From NCBI GenBank assembly GCA_016709145.1, contig JADJEK010000016.1:1-59382 (forward strand): a stretch of DNA of 59,382 nucleotides, given 5' to 3'. The stretch's first letter is position 1; every line of letters starts with the position of its first letter. The notes beneath the pieces are model-generated. The model made no database searches, was not told where the DNA came from, and saw only the letters and a list, made by a program, of their open reading frames with translations. Shown here piece after piece: positions 16,301-25,778 of this stretch. The stretch is from Planctomycetota bacterium (GTDB lineage Bacteria; Planctomycetota; B15-G4; JADJEK01). Both the position numbers and the translations under genes were made by a program.

Positions 16301-18811
16301 GTGCTCGTCTCGTCGGCCGCGCGCGTCTTCCTCGTCGGTCTGCTCGCCGGTTCCGCCGCCGCGCAGAACGAGGCGCCGGCGCGTCCCGAGACCGGGGCCG
16401 CGAAACCGGCCTCCGCCAAGGACCGCCTGCTCGCCCCCGATTCGGACGAGCGGGCACGGGCGGCCGCCGCGGTCGAATTGCTGGCCAGCGAGCCCGGCGT
16501 CGCGCGTGACCAACTCGCGCGCTCGTCGAGGCCCGACGTGCTCGGGGCATTGCTCGATGCGATCGCGTCCGATCCGAATGCTCGCCCGGAGACGATCGCG
16601 TTCGTCCCCGATCTGATCGCTCTGACGCGGCGACCCGAACTCGAGGCGCTGCGACCGCAGGTCGTGACGACGCTCACTGCACTTCACGCGAAGTCCCCGA
16701 CCGAACTCGTCGCCGCCGTCGTCGCGCGGCTCGACGATTCCGACGCCGCCACGGTGCGCGCCGCGGCCGACGTGCTCGGCGCGTTGCGCGACGTCGGCGC
16801 GATCGGTCCGTTGGTCCGGCTGCTGCGACGCACCGATGGCGATGGACCCTTGGCGACGGCTGCCGGCGCCGCACTCGAAGCGATCACGCTGTATCCGTAC
16901 GGCACGAACGTCATGGCGTGGTCGCAGTTCCTCGAGCAGAACGGCGGCAAGACGCGCGACCGCATCCTCGAAGAGATGATCGCGCGCGAGCGCGTCGAGA
17001 AGGACGAGCAGTTGCGAATGGCCGAGGACGAGATCGTGCGCCTGAAGGCCGAGGCCGCGGAGGCCGACCCGAAGCGCATGGTCGCCGACTTGACCTACCC
17101 GTTGGCGCAGGTGCGCTGGAACGCGGCGCGCGGACTGCTCGTGCGCGGTGGCGACGTCGATCTCGGCGCCGCGCGCGAGGCCGTGCTGGCCGGTCTCGAG
17201 AGCGGCACGGAGCCGACCGAGATCGTGATCGCGTACCTCGAACTCCTCGTGGTCATCGACGAACGCGCCGAACCCGCGCCCGTACCCGACGAGCGCCGTG
17301 ACCGCGTGCTCGCGACGCTGGTCGGCGATGCGCGGTCCGAGGTCGCGATCCACGCAGCCGAAGCCGCGGGCCACACGCCGGGCCCGGCGGTGACCGAGGC
17401 CGTGCTCGCGGCGTTGAAGCGCTTGCAGACGTACGACGAGCCGAGCGACGTGCGCACGGCGTTGCTGAAAGTCACGGGCCGCCTCGGCCTGGTCGGTGCG
17501 AAGGACTTGCTGATCGCCGCCTTGCGCCGCGACCCCGGCGTCGACGGCCGCATCGCCGCCGCGACCAATCTCGGCGCGCTCGCGATCGCCGAGGCCAGCG
17601 CCGATCTCGAGCACGCGCTCACGGCCGATCCCGAATGGCGTGTGCGCCGCCGCGCCGCCAAGCCGCTCGCGCAAGTCTCGGGTGTCGCGGCGGTGCCTGC
17701 GCTCACGCAAGCGCTGTCCGACGCCAAGCCGGAGGTGCGCGCTGCCGTCGCCGAGGAGCTCGCCGGACTGAAGACCGACGCGGCGCTCGCCGCGCTGTTG
17801 GCGCGACTGCGCGTCGAGGACGTGGTGCGTGGCGAGTTGGTCAAGGCCATCGGCACGACCGGCGACGCGCGCGCGACCGATGCCGTCACCGAACAACTGA
17901 TCCGTGCGGCGCCAAAACGGCTCGATCCGCCCGATGCGGCCGAGGAGCCGGTGTGGCGCGAAGCGCGGGCCGCACTGGCCACGTTGTGCGGCGACGACGT
18001 CGCACGTTGGAGTCAGGTGGCCGCGGCGGCCGCTGCGGTCGATCGTCCCCAACTGCACGCGTGGATCTGGGGACAGACGGTGCGTGCCTTCGAGCTGCAA
18101 GCCGAACCGGATCAAGGCGCGTACCTCGCGGCGTTGCTGGCGCAAGCGCGCGCGGCGACGCGGAACCTGCAATGGGACGCGGCGCTGGCCGCGCTCGATC
18201 AGGCCGACGCCAAGTGCGCGAAAGTCGCGACGGCCGACGACCGCGTGATCGCGATGCGCGAGCGAGCGCGTGCTCACGCAGGTGCCGGCCGTGGGCTCGA
18301 GTCGACTTCCGCGTGGAATCAAGCGCTCGTGCTGGCGAAGACCGCGAGCGGCCATCTCGCGCGGGAATGCGCGATCGAGGCCGCGCGTTCGTTCTTCGAC
18401 TTCGGCAACGCGGCGGCTTGCGAGGACGTGCTCGCGCCGCTCGCCGATCTCGCCGACGAAGACGCGCTCCTGCTCGCGCGTGCGCGACGTCGCAACGGCC
18501 GCAACGACGCCGCGATCGCCGGCCTGCGCGAGTTGCTGGCGCGGCCGCAGATGGCCGCGACCCCGCTCGAGCTGCATGCGCGCTTCGAACTCGTCGAGGT
18601 GTTGCTCGACGCGAACGACGCGGCGGCCGCCCTCGGCGAGCTCGATCGCCTCGACCGACAATTGACGGGCAGCAACGACGACGCATCGTCGCTGCGCAGC
18701 CGCGAACTGCGCAAGAAAGCGAGTGGTGCGCGCGAACCCGTCGAGGGCGATTCCAACGGCAGTCATCGCGACACGCCCGCGATCCACCACGGAATGACGA
18801 GGACGCGATGA
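16301..18811 (+). CDS. Exported HEAT/TPR-repeat protein
   Basis: An 836-residue protein beginning at GTG with a signal peptide (LVSSAARVFLVGLLAGSAAA before QNEAP). Most of it is alpha-helical HEAT repeats, for example DAATVRAAADVLGALRDVGA and PEWRVRRRAAKPLAQVSG. A short coiled-coil lies near residues 218-255 (RILEEMIARERVEKDEQL). The last 250 residues have a TPR-like pattern (DAALAALDQADAKCAKVA). No catalytic motif is visible, so a scaffold role in the periplasm is the simplest reading. It overlaps trkA by 4 nt; a link to potassium uptake can only be guessed from this coupling. Confidence 0.78.
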   Translation: MLVSSAARVFLVGLLAGSAAAQNEAPARPETGAAKPASAKDRLLAPDSDERARAAAAVELLASEPGVARDQLARSSRPDVLGALLDAIASDPNARPETIAFVPDLIALTRRPELEALRPQVVTTLTALHAKSPTELVAAVVARLDDSDAATVRAAADVLGALRDVGAIGPLVRLLRRTDGDGPLATAAGAALEAITLYPYGTNVMAWSQFLEQNGGKTRDRILEEMIARERVEKDEQLRMAEDEIVRLKAEAAEADPKRMVADLTYPLAQVRWNAARGLLVRGGDVDLGAAREAVLAGLESGTEPTEIVIAYLELLVVIDERAEPAPVPDERRDRVLATLVGDARSEVAIHAAEAAGHTPGPAVTEAVLAALKRLQTYDEPSDVRTALLKVTGRLGLVGAKDLLIAALRRDPGVDGRIAAATNLGALAIAEASADLEHALTADPEWRVRRRAAKPLAQVSGVAAVPALTQALSDAKPEVRAAVAEELAGLKTDAALAALLARLRVEDVVRGELVKAIGTTGDARATDAVTEQLIRAAPKRLDPPDAAEEPVWREARAALATLCGDDVARWSQVAAAAAAVDRPQLHAWIWGQTVRAFELQAEPDQGAYLAALLAQARAATRNLQWDAALAALDQADAKCAKVATADDRVIAMRERARAHAGAGRGLESTSAWNQALVLAKTASGHLARECAIEAARSFFDFGNAAACEDVLAPLADLADEDALLLARARRRNGRNDAAIAGLRELLARPQMAATPLELHARFELVEVLLDANDAAAALGELDRLDRQLTGSNDDASSLRSRELRKKASGAREPVEGDSNGSHRDTPAIHHGMTRTR

Positions 18812-20178
18812 AGATCGTGATCGCCGGAGCCGGCGCGGTCGGCTCGAACCTCGCCGAGGAACTCTCGGTCGACAAGCACGACATCACCGTGATCGAGTCC
18901 GATCCGGTCCTGGTCGAGCGCCTGCGCGGTCGCCTCGACGTGCACACGATCAACGGCAGCGTGACGGACGCCGAGGTCCTGCGTCTCGCCGGCGTGTCCG
19001 ATGCGGACATCTTCATCGCCGTGACGAACGTCGACGAGGTCAACATCGTGTCGTCGACCTTGGCGCACCATCTCGGTGCGAAGCGGCGCATCGCGCGCGT
19101 GCGCAATCCGATGTTCTCGGGACAGAACGCGGTCGCGAACAAGCGCGAGTTCCACATCAACCGCATCGTCAATCCCGACATCCTCGCGGCCGAGACCGCG
19201 ATGCGCTTGATCGCGAGCCCGGGCCTGACGTTCCAGGCCGAGTTCGCCGCGGGCGAAGTCCTCCTGCGCGCGTTCCGTCTGCCCGAGGACAGTGGCATCC
19301 ACGGCATGCCGTTGAAGGAGCTGGCCCGCAAGTTCGAGGGTCGCCCGTTCATCATCGCCGCGGTCGAGCGCGACGGCGACGTCTTGATCCCGCGCGGCGA
19401 CGACGTCTTGCGCATCGACGACACCGTCTACCTGCTGATGCTGAAGGACGCCGAGGATCGCTTCCGCGAACTGATCCACTCCGACGAACGGCGCATCGGC
19501 CGCATCGTCGTGTACGGCGCGGATGCGGTCGGCGTCGACCTCGCGCGTCGATTGGCCACGGTCGCGAAGCGCGTGATCGTGGTCGACGAGCGCCGCGCGC
19601 AAGCCGAACTCGCTTCCGAGCGACTGCCCGGAGCGCTCGTGCTGCACGGCTGGGTCAGCGACGAAGAAGTCCAGCACGAGATCGACTTCAAGAACGTCGA
19701 CGTGTTCGTGGCCGCGGCACAGGACGATCGCATGAACCTCGTCGCCGCCCTGTACGCCAATCGGCGCGGGGCGACGCGCACGCTCGTGTTCGCGCGCGAG
19801 CCCGACATCGTGCCGCTGCTGAACACGCTCGAGTTCGACGCGGTCATCAACGCGCGTCTGCTCGCGGTGTCCGAGATCTCGCGCTTCGTGCGTCCGGGCA
19901 AGGTGCTCTCGGTGCAGAAGATCGGCGAAGGCGGAGCGGAAGCGGTCGAGATGCTGGTCAGCAAGGGCAGCAAGGCGGCGAAGAAGTCGTTGCGCGACTT
20001 GAAGTTGCCCGAAGGCGCGCTGGTCGGCGCGGTGTTCCGCGACGGTCAGGCGCAATTGCCGACCGGCGACACCGTGCTCGAGGTCGGCGACGACATCGTG
20101 GCCTTCGTCGTGAATCGCGTGCGCGAGAAGGTCGAAGCGCTGTTCACCGCGCCGCGCAAGATCCGGTTCGAGGGCTGA
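18808..20178 (+). CDS. trkA: Trk potassium uptake regulatory subunit TrkA
   Basis: A 456-residue cytoplasmic protein with the two tandem RCK modules of TrkA. The first begins MKIVIAGAGAVGSNLAEEL, with the nucleotide loop GxGxxG at 7-12. The second Rossmann unit begins near residue 232 (IVVYGADAVGVDLARRLA); there its loop is GADAVG, slightly degenerate. Both are followed by TrkA-C-like domains (GIHGMPLKELARKFEGRPF and SLRDLKLPEGALVGAVFR). It binds NAD(H)/ATP and gates TrkH. The stop is 7 bases before the trkH start, so the two subunits are co-transcribed. Confidence 0.93.
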   Translation: MKIVIAGAGAVGSNLAEELSVDKHDITVIESDPVLVERLRGRLDVHTINGSVTDAEVLRLAGVSDADIFIAVTNVDEVNIVSSTLAHHLGAKRRIARVRNPMFSGQNAVANKREFHINRIVNPDILAAETAMRLIASPGLTFQAEFAAGEVLLRAFRLPEDSGIHGMPLKELARKFEGRPFIIAAVERDGDVLIPRGDDVLRIDDTVYLLMLKDAEDRFRELIHSDERRIGRIVVYGADAVGVDLARRLATVAKRVIVVDERRAQAELASERLPGALVLHGWVSDEEVQHEIDFKNVDVFVAAAQDDRMNLVAALYANRRGATRTLVFAREPDIVPLLNTLEFDAVINARLLAVSEISRFVRPGKVLSVQKIGEGGAEAVEMLVSKGSKAAKKSLRDLKLPEGALVGAVFRDGQAQLPTGDTVLEVGDDIVAFVVNRVREKVEALFTAPRKIRFEG

Positions 20179-20185
20179 GCGCACG

Positions 20186-21706
20186 ATGCTCCAAGTCCTT
20201 CGGTCCCAGTCGATCGTCCTGTCGCGGTTGTCGTTGCTGTCCGCGCTGCTGATGGTCCCGTCCCTCGCGTTCGCGCTGTTCTCCAGTACGGGTTCGAACG
20301 GCGAAGCCATGGCCTTCGCGATCCCGATCGGCATCTCGCTGGCGTTCTTTTCGTTGACGGCCGCGTTGTTCGGTCGCGAGCGTCCGCAGTTGCGGGAGAC
20401 GAAGGACGGGTTCCTCTCCGTGGTGCTCGCGTGGGTGCAGTTCGTCGTCCTCGGCGCATTGCCGTTCCAGGTGTCCGGCCATCTCCCGACGTTCGTCGAT
20501 GGTCTGTTCGAATCGGTCAGTGGCTACACGACCTGCGGTGCGTCGACCTTCCGTTCGGTCGAAGTGCTGCCCCAGGGAATCCTGCTCTGGCGCGCCATCA
20601 CGCACTTCGCCGGGGGCCTCGGCATCATCGCGCTGTCGGTCGCGATCCTCCCCGCGCTCGGTGCCGGTGGCGTCGTGTTGTTCCGATCCGAAGCGCAGTC
20701 GTCGGTCTTCGAGGATCGGATCCGACCGCGCATCAAGGAAACCGCGATCGCGCTGCTCGTGATCTACTCGGGGCTCGTGCTGCTCCAGGCGGCGCTGTTG
20801 TGGGCGTTCGGCGGGATGACCGCCTTCGAGGGGTTCGTGCACGCGTGCGCCACGCTCTCGACCGGAGGCTTCTCGACGCGGGATGCGAGTATGGCCGCGT
20901 TCCCGGCGACGGCACAGTGGATCACGTGCGTGTTCATGTTCCTCGGCGCGACGTCTTTCCTCTTGCACGGGCGTGCGTTGAAGGGCGACGGCGTTGCTTA
21001 TCTGCGCAGCGAGGAGTTCCGGGCGTTCGCGCTCCTCGTCGTCGGCGCGGTCGTGCTGATGGCGATCTTGGTCCATGGGCGTCCGGTGACGGGCGCTGAC
21101 GGCATCGGCGAGATCCACGTGCTCGATCCGTCGCAGCGGTCGGGGGATTGGTCGACCTCGATCCGGGACGCCGCCTTCCAGGTGTTGACGTGCGTGACGT
21201 GCACGGGGTTCGCGACGGCGAACTTCGATCGTTGGCCGGACGCCGCGCGGTTCCTGCTGGTGGCGCTCATGCTGATCGGCGGATGCACCGGATCGACCGC
21301 GGGCGGCATCAAGGTGTCGCGCATGGTCGTGTTCGTGCGCACGGTGGGTCGCGAGTTGCAGCAGCTGCTGCGACCGAGCCGCATCGTCACGGTGCGCTTC
21401 GGTCAGAACGTCGTGCCGTCCGACGCGCTGATCTCGGTGGCGACGTTGGTGGCGCTCTACCTCGGGATCGTCGCGATCGGGGCGTTCCTGCTGACCCTGA
21501 TGGAAGTCCCGCTGATCGAGTCCGCCAGCGGTTCGATCGCCGCGATGGGCTGCGTCGGACCGGGGCTCGGTTCGATCGGACCGGCGGGGAACTACGCGGA
21601 CGTCGGCGCCGGCGCGAAACTCGTGCTGTGCGGCCTGATGCTGACCGGGCGCCTCGAGATCTACGCCGTGCTCGCGCTGTTCGCGCTGCTTCGGCGTCGC
21701 CGCTGA
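20186..21706 (+). CDS. trkH: Trk potassium uptake membrane subunit TrkH
   Basis: A 506-residue inner-membrane potassium channel/transporter subunit with four M1-P-M2 repeats. The P-loop segments are visible in order: SVSGYTTCGASTF, CATLSTGGFSTRD, TCVTCTGFATANF and AMGCVGPGLGSIGPAGNY, each with the Gly that lines the selectivity filter. The helix after the third pore is followed by GGCTGSTAGGIKVSR, a TrkH signature. The length matches the family. It follows trkA directly and completes the uptake system. Confidence 0.93.
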   Translation: MLQVLRSQSIVLSRLSLLSALLMVPSLAFALFSSTGSNGEAMAFAIPIGISLAFFSLTAALFGRERPQLRETKDGFLSVVLAWVQFVVLGALPFQVSGHLPTFVDGLFESVSGYTTCGASTFRSVEVLPQGILLWRAITHFAGGLGIIALSVAILPALGAGGVVLFRSEAQSSVFEDRIRPRIKETAIALLVIYSGLVLLQAALLWAFGGMTAFEGFVHACATLSTGGFSTRDASMAAFPATAQWITCVFMFLGATSFLLHGRALKGDGVAYLRSEEFRAFALLVVGAVVLMAILVHGRPVTGADGIGEIHVLDPSQRSGDWSTSIRDAAFQVLTCVTCTGFATANFDRWPDAARFLLVALMLIGGCTGSTAGGIKVSRMVVFVRTVGRELQQLLRPSRIVTVRFGQNVVPSDALISVATLVALYLGIVAIGAFLLTLMEVPLIESASGSIAAMGCVGPGLGSIGPAGNYADVGAGAKLVLCGLMLTGRLEIYAVLALFALLRRRR

Positions 21707-21886
21707 TCCGACGACGAGAGGAAAGGCGTCGGGTGATCCTCGCCCCACGCCCTCGGCCATCGGCGCGCCTTGGATCGCGCACGAGTCGTGCAAGTCCCAC
21801 GAAGCCGCGTGACACGCTCCGGCGTGCGCGGATTGATTCCCTGGGGGCACTCGCGCAGGTGCGCGTGCGACCCAGGAGATCCGCAC

Positions 21887-23119
21887 ATGCGTCCGTCCGT
21901 CACGCTGATTCTCGGGTTGTTCGCATCCGGCTTGGCGAACGCGGGCACGATCGACGTGCCTGCCGATCACTCGACGATCCAACAAGCGATCGACGCCGCC
22001 ACGTCGGGCGACACGATCCGCATCAAAGCCGGCACGTACTTCGAGAACCTCTCCGTGGCCGGCAAGCGCGTCCATCTGAAGGGCCTCGGCAACATCGTCG
22101 TCGACGGCCTGGCGTCGGGTGTTCCTCACGGCCCGGTGGTGTGGTTCAAGGCCGGAGCGAACGGCAGCTCCATGCGCGGACTGACGGTCCGGCACGGCCG
22201 CACGATGGGAACGCCGGGCTACGGCGTGCTCGCCGACGCCCAGGATCTCTTGATCGAGAAGTGCCGCATCCTCGCCTGTGAGGCGGAGGGCATCCGCATG
22301 ACGGCCGATGCCTGCCGCGTGCGCAAATGCGTGATCGAAGGTTGCGGTGGTGGGGTCAGCGGCGGGTCCGACCACGCCGTGGTCGAGAACAACGTACTGA
22401 ATGGCCTGCTGGGCGAAGGGATCGACGTCAGCGGCAAGAGCCCACGCGTCGTGAAGAACCGCATCGAGCGCGTCGAGAACGGCATCGGCATCCAGACCGT
22501 GTCGTCGGGAACGGAGATCGTCGGCAACGTGGTCCGCCTGGTGACGGACGAGTACGCGATGCGGATCGCCGGGGAGTTCTCGATCGTCAGCGGCAACACG
22601 ATCGAGTTCGGTAGCGACGACGACACCGCGGTCAGCATCGCGGCGCCCAACGTGGAGTTCAGGAAGAACCGGATCCGCAGCTACACGTCCGCGGCGATCT
22701 TCGTCGCGGGCAGCGCCCCTGGCGCGCTGTTGGAGAAGAACACGATCGAACGGGTCGGTTCGGAATCCGAACCCACGATCTCGGTGTCCGCAGCGCAAGT
22801 CACGCTGGTGAAGAACGTCGTTCGCGACGTCGACGGTCCCGGCATCCGGATCGCGGCGAGCAACGTCGTGCTCGAGTCCAATTCGATCGTCGGCGCCGGC
22901 CGTGACGGCATCGTCGTGGACGTGAGCCTGACCGGGATCGAGATCATCGGCAACTCCGTCAAGGGCTGCTTCGCCGACGGCATGGATCTGCGTTCCGTGC
23001 CCTCCGTGTTCGAGAAGAACGTCGTGCTCACGAATCGCACGGACGTCGCGACCACGTTCTTCCCGTCGTTCTCGTCGACGAACAAGCTCGGCGTGGTCGG
23101 CACGTCGACGCTCGACTGA
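21887..23119 (+). CDS. Secreted right-handed beta-helix protein, copy 1
   Basis: A 410-residue exported protein. AGGAGA lies 8 nt before the ATG, and a signal peptide (RPSVTLILGLFASGLANAG) follows. Then comes the opening cap motif of NosD/pectin-lyase-fold proteins, STIQQAIDAATSGDTIRIKA, and about 15 rungs of 22-24 residues with repeated Asn-x-Ile/Val turns (VVENNVLNGL, VVKNRIERVENGIG). No catalytic residues of pectate lyases are recognisable, so carbohydrate binding or a surface structural role is as likely as hydrolysis. It is the first of four tandem paralogues of nearly equal length. Confidence 0.85.
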   Translation: MRPSVTLILGLFASGLANAGTIDVPADHSTIQQAIDAATSGDTIRIKAGTYFENLSVAGKRVHLKGLGNIVVDGLASGVPHGPVVWFKAGANGSSMRGLTVRHGRTMGTPGYGVLADAQDLLIEKCRILACEAEGIRMTADACRVRKCVIEGCGGGVSGGSDHAVVENNVLNGLLGEGIDVSGKSPRVVKNRIERVENGIGIQTVSSGTEIVGNVVRLVTDEYAMRIAGEFSIVSGNTIEFGSDDDTAVSIAAPNVEFRKNRIRSYTSAAIFVAGSAPGALLEKNTIERVGSESEPTISVSAAQVTLVKNVVRDVDGPGIRIAASNVVLESNSIVGAGRDGIVVDVSLTGIEIIGNSVKGCFADGMDLRSVPSVFEKNVVLTNRTDVATTFFPSFSSTNKLGVVGTSTLD

Positions 23120-23165
23120 TGCACCGATCCTCCTGTCGAACTCCGCCATTCTCGAAAGGCGCGCC

Positions 23166-24395
23166 ATGAATCGCTTCCTTGCCGCACTCGCAACGTCGGT
23201 CCTCCCGCTCGTCGCCCTCGAGGCGAAGACGCTGCGCGTCCCGCAGCAGTTCGCGTCGATCCAACAAGCCGTCGATACCGCCATCGCGGGCGACGTCGTG
23301 TTGGTCGCGAAGGGCGTCTACCAGGAGTCCGTGCTGGTCAGCGGCAAGGCCATCACGCTGAAGGCCCAGGGCAAGGCCGTCATCGAGTCTCGCGTCGGAG
23401 CCGTCAACCTCGGGCCTTGCATCAAGGTCCTGAACTCCGCCGGCGCGCGCGTCGAGGGCTTCACGGTGCGTCTCGCGCTCGGGCTCGGGGAAAGTGGCCA
23501 TGGCATCCGGGTGCAGGGCGACGGCGTCACGCTGCGCAAGATCCGAGCGCTCCAATGCGCGGAGTCCGGCATCGCCGTGACCGGCGCGAACTCGCTCGTC
23601 GACCAATGCGTCGTCGAGGGCTGCGAAGGCGGGCTCAGTGTGGTCGGCGCCAACTCCGTCGTCAGCAAGTCGACGGTTCGCAACGATGGCGCGATCGGGA
23701 TCTCGACCGATGGTCTGAACGTGAAGGTCGAGAAGTGCGTGGTCGACACGATCGAAGACGGTGCCGGGATCGTCATGGCGGGCACGAACGGATTGGCCCA
23801 ATCGTGCGTCGTGCGCAACGTGCCCGACGACGTCGGCATCCTCGTCAGCGGAGGCACCATGATCGTGTCGAAGTGCGACGTGCGGTTCGTCGGGGACGGC
23901 TTCTCCGGGATCCGCGTCGACGGAGCGTTCGGCGGTGTCGTCGACACGCGGGTCCGCGACGTCAGCGGCCCCGGGATCGAACTGGTCGGCTCGAACGCGG
24001 CCGCGCTGAAGAACCGCATCGAGCGCTCCGGCACGACACAGGAATCGGGCATCCACGTGGCCGGATCGGCCGCGATCGTCAGCGCCAATACGATCCGGGA
24101 ATGCGACGGCCACGGCGTCCTCGTGCTGATCGCGGATGCGACGGTCGCGTCGAACGTCATCGAGCGTTGCCGCCTGGACGGCATCCACGTGAACGCTGCG
24201 TTGAGCGGAGTGGTCCTCGAGGACAACCTCGTGCAGTCGCAGCACGGCGAGGGATTCGACCTGCGCTCGATGCCGGCCGCGATGACCGGCAACAAGGCGC
24301 TGAAGAACCGCACCGACTTCGTCACGACCGTGAACGGGTTCACGCTGCCGGCGACCAACGTCGCTGCGACCTCGGGCATGCCCCAAGTCGACTGA
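23166..24395 (+). CDS. Secreted right-handed beta-helix protein, copy 2
   Basis: A 409-residue paralogue of the gene before it, starting 46 nt after that stop. It has a signal peptide (NRFLAALATSVLPLVALEA), the cap motif ASIQQAVDTAIAGDVVLVAK and regularly spaced rungs, many with cysteines in the same place as in copies 1, 3 and 4 (DQCVVEGCEGGLSV). It ends with the shared tail LKNRTDFVTTVNGF. The rung containing CRLDGIHVNA is nearly the same as in copy 4, pointing to recent duplication or gene conversion. Confidence 0.85.
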   Translation: MNRFLAALATSVLPLVALEAKTLRVPQQFASIQQAVDTAIAGDVVLVAKGVYQESVLVSGKAITLKAQGKAVIESRVGAVNLGPCIKVLNSAGARVEGFTVRLALGLGESGHGIRVQGDGVTLRKIRALQCAESGIAVTGANSLVDQCVVEGCEGGLSVVGANSVVSKSTVRNDGAIGISTDGLNVKVEKCVVDTIEDGAGIVMAGTNGLAQSCVVRNVPDDVGILVSGGTMIVSKCDVRFVGDGFSGIRVDGAFGGVVDTRVRDVSGPGIELVGSNAAALKNRIERSGTTQESGIHVAGSAAIVSANTIRECDGHGVLVLIADATVASNVIERCRLDGIHVNAALSGVVLEDNLVQSQHGEGFDLRSMPAAMTGNKALKNRTDFVTTVNGFTLPATNVAATSGMPQVD

Positions 24396-24477
24396 CCGCA
24401 CCGAAGCTCTGGAACGCCGAATTCGCTCCGTGACGTCGGCACTGCCGCGCGGATCACGCCAGGAGGAGACTTTCACC

Positions 24478-25713
24478 ATGCGTAACTTCTCGATCGCGAT
24501 CCTGGCCGTGTCCACGTGGGTCGGATCCGACCTCGGCGCGGCGACCCTGAAGGTGCCGGCGCAGTTCGGTTCGATCCAGGCCGCGCTGAACGCCGCGAAT
24601 CCAGGTGACACGGTGCTGGTCAAGGGCGGGGTCTACTTCGAGAACCTGACGCTCACGGTCGCGAACGTCCACCTGAAGGCCCAGGGCAAGGTGATCGTGG
24701 ACGGCTTCGCGGGTGGTCTGCCGCACGGCGCCGCGCTATTCATCGGTGGTCCGGCGACGGGAACCCGGGTGACGGGCCTGACCCTGCGGCACGCGCGGAC
24801 GAGCGTCGCGCTCGGGTACGGCTTGTTGAACAACGCCAGCGAGGTCGTGCTGACGAAGGTGACCGTGCAGGCCGCGCAGCTGGCCGGCATCCGGACCGAG
24901 GGCGACGACGTGACGCTTCGCCAATGCGTCGTCGAAGGCTGCAATGGCGGCATCGAAGCGTTCGGCATGGATCAGACCATCGAGAAGTGCATCGTGCGTG
25001 CCGACGGCGTGGCCGGGATCCGCGTGACGCAGAAGTACGCGACGATCCGCAACAACCGCGTCGAGAACATCGAGGACGGCATCGGGATCCACGTGGCCGC
25101 CGACTTCGTCACGCTCGCGGGCAATCGCGTCGAGCGCACCTACGACGACGCGGCGATGGTGCTGTCCGGCGGAACGATCGTCGCGACGGGAAATCGCATT
25201 CGTGCGGTCGGCAACGACAGCTACGCCGCGCTCGTGTCGGGAACGAATTGCACCTTGCGCGGCAACCGCATCACGGACTGCGTCAGCATCGGGCTGTACG
25301 TCGCGGCGGCGGCGAAAGAGACGACCGCCGAGAAGAACGTCTTCGAGCGCTGCGGGAGCGAGAACGAACCGAGCGTGTTCGTGGAGGGGCTGTACACGCA
25401 CTTGATCGGCAACGTCGTGCGTTTCGCCGACGGCGACGGCATCTACGTCGCGTCGACCGGGCCGACGCTGGACGGCAATCGCGTCCTGAGCGGCAACAAC
25501 GACGGGGTCTACGTGGCCGCGATCACTACGGGCGCGGAGCTCCGCAAGAACGTCGTACGCAACAACCTCGGCGAGGGATTCGACATCGTCAGCGCGCCCG
25601 CCGTGTTCAAGGGCAACGTGGCTCTCGGGAACCGGATCGACTTCGGCACGAGCGTCTGGTTCGACACCGACGGCAACACGATCGGCACGGCCGACTCTCC
25701 GGACGTCCCATGA
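24478..25713 (+). CDS. Secreted right-handed beta-helix protein, copy 3
   Basis: A 411-residue paralogue. A strong ribosome site (CAGGAGGAG) is about 10 nt before the ATG at 24478. The signal peptide is RNFSIAILAVSTWVGSDLGA and the cap motif is GSIQAALNAANPGDTVLVKG. Early rungs resemble copy 1 (VDGFAGGLPHGAALF against VDGLASGVPHGPVVW), and a central rung RCGSENEPSVFVEG aligns with copy 1 RVGSESEPTISVSA. So copies 1 and 3 look like one pair and 2 and 4 like another. Confidence 0.85.
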   Translation: MRNFSIAILAVSTWVGSDLGAATLKVPAQFGSIQAALNAANPGDTVLVKGGVYFENLTLTVANVHLKAQGKVIVDGFAGGLPHGAALFIGGPATGTRVTGLTLRHARTSVALGYGLLNNASEVVLTKVTVQAAQLAGIRTEGDDVTLRQCVVEGCNGGIEAFGMDQTIEKCIVRADGVAGIRVTQKYATIRNNRVENIEDGIGIHVAADFVTLAGNRVERTYDDAAMVLSGGTIVATGNRIRAVGNDSYAALVSGTNCTLRGNRITDCVSIGLYVAAAAKETTAEKNVFERCGSENEPSVFVEGLYTHLIGNVVRFADGDGIYVASTGPTLDGNRVLSGNNDGVYVAAITTGAELRKNVVRNNLGEGFDIVSAPAVFKGNVALGNRIDFGTSVWFDTDGNTIGTADSPDVP

Positions 25714-25778
25714 CCACGAACCGCGTTCCCCGACTCGTTCCGTCCGACCGCTCGAAACCCGCTCCGAGGCATCCCGTC

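Noticed and set aside
21830..21886. CCTGGG/CCCAGG pairing over the ribosome site of beta-helix copy 1
   Set aside because: The stem is only six pairs with a 25-nt loop and is absent before copies 2-4, so I do not call it a regulatory element.
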